Part shown: one piece after another, positions 61,026 through 64,000 of the stretch | Position numbering within the stretch: position 1 is the first letter of the stretch | Layout: every line of letters begins with the position of its first letter | Assembly (NCBI RefSeq): GCF_000262465.1 | Contig: NZ_CM001489.1 | Span: forward strand, 6,792,470 to 6,856,469 | Source of the DNA: Frankia sp. QA3 | Lineage (GTDB): Bacteria; Actinomycetota; Actinomycetes; Frankiales; Frankiaceae | DNA length: 64,000 nt | Direction: 5' to 3' | Program-made: the position numbers and the translations under genes | Notes under the pieces: generated by a model | What the model was told of the DNA's origin: nothing | Seen by the model: the letters and a program-made list of their open reading frames with translations, nothing else | The model's database searches: none

Positions 61026-62723
61026 TCAGTTCGGCAGATGCCGGCCCATCCAGTTTTCGACGTCTTCCGAGGTTCGCGGAAGCCCGGCGGACATGTTCCG
61101 CCTTCCGTCGCCGGTGACCAGGATGTCGTCTTCTATCCGGACCCCGATGCCGCGCAGCTCGGGGGGAACGGTGAGGTCGTCGGGCTGGAAGTACAGGCCC
61201 GGTTCCACCGTCAGCACCATCCCCGGCTCCAGCGCCGCCTCCCGGTAGGTCTCGTCCCGCGCCTGGGCGCAGTCGTGCACGTCGAGTCCGAGCATGTGCG
61301 ACGTGGCGTGCAGCGTGTATCGGCGGTGGATGCCCGCGCCCGGTGCGCGGGGATCCTCCGACAGCGATGCCTGCGCACCGTCCGGCAGCAGCCCCCAGTC
61401 CGCCAGCGCGGTGGCGATGACCTGCATCGCCGCGCGGTGCGGGTCCAGGAACGAAGCTCCCGGGCGGACCGCGTCGATGCCGGCCTGCTGCGCGCGGAGA
61501 ACCACGTCGTATACCTGGCGCTGCAGGTCCGTGAAACGGCCGGTGATCGGCAGCGTGCGGGTGACGTCGGCGGTGTAGAGCGACCTCCCCTCCACCCCCA
61601 TGTCCAGCAGCGCCAGCTCGCCGGCGCGCACCGGCCCGTCATCGCGAACCCAGTGCAAGGTGGTCGCATGGTGCCCGCAGGCGACGATGGAGCCGTAGCC
61701 GACGTCGTTGCCGTCCACGCGGGCGCGCCGCCAGAAGGTGCCCTCCAACCAGCGTTCGCCGTTGGGCAGCTCCATCGCGCGGCCGATTTCCCCCACGCAC
61801 TCGGTGAAGCCGCGCGCCGTCGCCGCGACCGCCTCGTCCAACCGGGCGATCTCGAAGTCGTCCTTGACCAGCCGCAGCTCGGAAAGGGCCTGGGCGAGGA
61901 CCGCGTCGCGGTCGTCGCCCGATCTGTCGTCGGACCACCGCAGCACCGAGCGGTCGACCAGCGGATCGATTCCCCGCAGCATCCGGGTGTTTCCCGGCGC
62001 CAGCCGGGCCAGCGCACCCGGGAGATCGGTCAGCGGCCGGCACTCGATCTCCAGAGCCGCGGCTGTCTCGCGAACCCCCGGCCGGGGACCGACCCAGAGT
62101 TCCCCGTATCGGCGGTCGGTGTAGAACGCCGAGCTGGACCGGTCCGATCGTCCCGCGACATACAGCGTCGCATCGTGCTCGCCGGCCGCGTTGGGTAGCA
62201 GAACCAGCACCGCATCGGGTTCATGACAGCCTGTCAACCAGAAGAAGTCACTTCCCGGACGGAACGGGAAATCCGTGTCGTTTGCCCGTACCCGCAGGCC
62301 GCCGCTCGGCACCACGAGGGCATCGGCCGGGAAGCGTGAGCCCAACAAGGCGCGGCGTTTCGCGGTGTAGGGTGCGCAGTCATCGCGGGATGGCACAGCG
62401 TCGTCAATCGGCGCCCAGCCGGTTGCCATAAACCGCCGGAACGCCGCGTGCGGTTCCTCATCGTGGTTGGCCTGGCCGGGTTCGCGGCCGGAAGACGCCG
62501 CCGCTTCGGCCGTCGTCTCGCCGCTCCCCGCGGGGACCGGCGCCGGCCTCGAATCCGACCCCGCGACGGCGGAATCCGTCGCCGTCCCGGGTACATCGAT
62601 GCGGGCGCGGACAACGTCCGCTTCGCCGGCTGTGATGACGTTCTGGTCACGCTCCGCCGGGGCTCCCTCGGGTACCCCCGTGCCGGCCGGTGGAGGTGTG
62701 CTTTGGTGGGACTGGGCACTCAT
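61026..62723 (-). CDS. pepP: Xaa-Pro aminopeptidase (aminopeptidase P)
   Basis: Metallopeptidase that removes N-terminal residues preceding proline. The 565-residue protein has an N-terminal disordered stretch of about 95 residues, the creatinase N-domain (YTAKRRALLGSRFPADALVVPSGG, FRPGSDFFWLTG), and the M24 pita-bread domain. Metal ligands are visible: LLDMGVEGRSLYTADVTRTLP (two Asp), LHATSHMLGLDVHD (His), MVLTVEPGLYF and GVRIEDDILVT (two Glu). ATG 62723 is chosen because the upstream frame lacks similarity. The start codon abuts a perfect palindrome (62723-62736). It shares a bidirectional terminator with lsr2. Confidence 0.93.
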   Translation of the reverse strand: MSAQSHQSTPPPAGTGVPEGAPAERDQNVITAGEADVVRARIDVPGTATDSAVAGSDSRPAPVPAGSGETTAEAAASSGREPGQANHDEEPHAAFRRFMATGWAPIDDAVPSRDDCAPYTAKRRALLGSRFPADALVVPSGGLRVRANDTDFPFRPGSDFFWLTGCHEPDAVLVLLPNAAGEHDATLYVAGRSDRSSSAFYTDRRYGELWVGPRPGVRETAAALEIECRPLTDLPGALARLAPGNTRMLRGIDPLVDRSVLRWSDDRSGDDRDAVLAQALSELRLVKDDFEIARLDEAVAATARGFTECVGEIGRAMELPNGERWLEGTFWRRARVDGNDVGYGSIVACGHHATTLHWVRDDGPVRAGELALLDMGVEGRSLYTADVTRTLPITGRFTDLQRQVYDVVLRAQQAGIDAVRPGASFLDPHRAAMQVIATALADWGLLPDGAQASLSEDPRAPGAGIHRRYTLHATSHMLGLDVHDCAQARDETYREAALEPGMVLTVEPGLYFQPDDLTVPPELRGIGVRIEDDILVTGDGRRNMSAGLPRTSEDVENWMGRHLPN

Positions 62724-62736
62724 ACCGTTAACGGTA
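62723..62736. promoter_or_regulatory. Perfect 14-bp palindrome at the pepP start
   Basis: TACCGTTAACGGTA is an exact palindrome touching the first base of the pepP ATG. A regulator dimer bound there could block initiation. It is AT-richer than its surroundings. No regulator gene is adjacent. Confidence 0.45.
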
Positions 62737-63799
62737 GGCCGGGTCGAGCTCCGGTGGGTAGTGCTCTGCCGGTCCGCTGTCCATCGAGACCGCACCGGAC
62801 ATCTCGCCGTGGTCGGAGTCGGATTTTCGGTACGCCGATCGTCCGGATGATGTGAGCCGATCCCGGCGCCGCCTCGCCACCCGCCGCCCGGCGATCCGGT
62901 ACTTGCGCGCGCCGTCATCCGATCCCTGGGGAGCGAGGGCGCGCGCCGGCCGCGGCCGATGACTTGCGGAAGGTTACGCGATGGCCGATCTTCTCGCTTC
63001 GAACGGGTTAACACGGGCAAGCAATCGGTTGTGCGAGATCCGCGGTATCCGCCGTTACGTGACTTTCTGTCGCTGTCTGTTGACGGGGGTGTTGGACCCC
63101 GGGCAAGGACCTGTGACGGTGTGCCCTAGGCGGTTCGGTCCGGGGGCGGACGTCCTCGGTCCCCGCAATCCCGACCGATATCCGCGACTTCATGGGCCTC
63201 GCGTGCGTGGTAGGGCGGCGGCCCGATGAGCCGGAACATCCGGGTTGCGGCGCGCGCCTCCTCGACGGCGCTGTAGCCGACATCACACCTGGGTCATGTC
63301 GGCATTTTCGGCCCGGTCGGAGATGCGGATCCGCGATTGCGGCCGACAGTTGCGATCCACGGATTGCGGTTGCGGGCCGCCCGCCGTGCGCTCGCCGGGC
63401 CCGCGATCGCGGCCGAGCCGGGTCGCCCATCCGACAGCTGTCGAGGGCGCCGACGGTACCCCGCAGCGCGGGATTGGTGAGAGGCTGTCCCGGAGTGTTC
63501 CGTTCGTAGGCTCGTGGCGCACGACCGGGACCGGCGACGTCGTGGCGATCGCGGGGCCGGCTGGCGCGGACGGCCCGGCGGCGCAGGGCCCGCCCGATGG
63601 GCGTGACCGCCCGCTCGGCGTACTGCCCTCGCCGGGTGAATGACCGGCTGATATGCGCAGGGACAGGCGGTCGCACCGGCGGGCGCGAGTCGCGCGACAC
63701 TGGCGGAACGGCTCGCCTGGAACGGATGCCCGGAACAGGACGGCGTCACCGGCGCGGGATGATCTCCTCCCGGTGGATGAGGGAGGGGGAGGCGGCCAT
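62737..63799. other. Long region without a convincing gene
   Basis: About 1060 bases. A frame at 62981-63229 (82 residues) and longer minus-strand frames (for example 63008-63700) exist, but lack ribosome sites and family motifs, and the long ones are Arg/Pro/Ala-rich. The stretch from about 62990 to 63110 is AT-richer. Nothing I recognise as an RNA gene is present. Confidence 0.4.
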
Positions 63800-64000
63800 G
63801 ACCTGGCCTCCGGATCGGCCGGAAGGGTACGGGCCGCCTGCGGGTCGGCCCGCAGGGGAGGGCGGCGACCGGCGGCGCGACGCTCCCCGGCGCGGTACCC
63901 CCCGGCCCGCGTCCGAGGAGAACTGGCCCGCGGGGCAGTGGCCGCGCCGCGAGGCCGGATCCCGTCCGCCCGCCGTGGACCGCCCGGCGCGTCCGCGGGC
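63800..64000 (+). CDS. Start of a Pro/Arg-rich protein (runs off the window)
   Basis: The frame from ATG 63800 stays open to the end of the window (67 codons seen). A very strong purine-rich ribosome site (GAGGGAGGGGGAGG) precedes the ATG. The visible part (MTWPPDRPEGYGPPAGRPAG) is low-complexity and Pro/Gly/Arg-rich, typical of cytoplasmic N-termini of actinobacterial membrane or kinase proteins. No domain is visible and no function can be given. Confidence 0.65.

Noticed and set aside
62981..63229. An 82-codon frame on the plus strand
   Set aside because: It has no ribosome site beyond a weak GGAAGG, no family resemblance, and its second half is Arg/Pro-rich.

Overview
The window is GC-rich throughout (most codons end in G or C), uses many GTG starts, and carries actinobacterial marker genes: ClgR, PspA with a PspM-like partner, DUF3046 next to recA, Lsr2, a B12-dependent ribonucleotide reductase with NrdR, and a gluABCD operon beside recX. 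The order ftsK - pgsA - clgR - pspA - pspM - DUF3046 - recA - recX ... miaB - miaA - dapF - hflX - lexA - LysM - nrdR ... sigA matches the conserved recA/lexA neighbourhood of mycobacteria, corynebacteria and Streptomyces. The base composition, Ala/Pro/Gly-rich protein linkers and many short tandem repeats suggest a Frankia-like actinobacterium. The genus is an inference; the phylum is secure.

Layout. 1-6.4 kb: the 3' end of ftsK, a RodZ-like membrane protein, then rimO-pgsA-cinA, which overlap. 6.5-9.9 kb: an envelope-stress block of clgR, a Dps-type ferritin, a small CxxC protein, pspA and a pspM-like gene with an apparent +1 frameshift. 10.4-18.3 kb: an ECF-like sigma factor, then on the minus strand a Nei-type glycosylase, an MFS transporter and the helicase lhr. 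18.5-23 kb: DUF3046, SOS-controlled recA, recX and RNase Y. 23-26.6 kb (minus): gluABCD. 27.1-33.4 kb: miaB, an extradiol-dioxygenase-like protein, a hydrolase, miaA, a degenerate EAL protein and dapF. 33.6-43 kb: a VOC protein convergent with an AraC regulator, hflX, lexA divergent from a LysM protein (two SOS boxes between them), nrdR (two NrdR-box-like sites upstream) and nrdJ. 43-47 kb: a frameshifted PIN-domain gene, a GH63-like hydrolase and the primary sigma factor.

47-58.5 kb is the most unusual part. An acetoacetyl-CoA synthetase gene is divergent from an operon of an AcuC-like deacylase, a Pat-type GNAT/acyl-CoA-synthetase acetyltransferase and a 1375-residue PAS/GAF/SpoIIE/HATPase protein. 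The last has lost key phosphatase metal ligands but keeps its kinase-like domain. An ABC ATPase follows. The set looks like a reversible lysine-acetylation switch linked to a partner-switch signalling protein. 59.3-64 kb: an NYN-domain protein split by a 21-bp tandem repeat, lsr2, aminopeptidase P, about 1.1 kb with no convincing gene, and the start of a proline-rich gene that runs off the end.

Clear regulatory signals are three LexA/SOS boxes, the paired NrdR sites, and several perfect hairpins at gene ends, notably at 47067-47104 and 60941-60977. No tRNA, rRNA, CRISPR array, insertion sequence or phage gene was seen.
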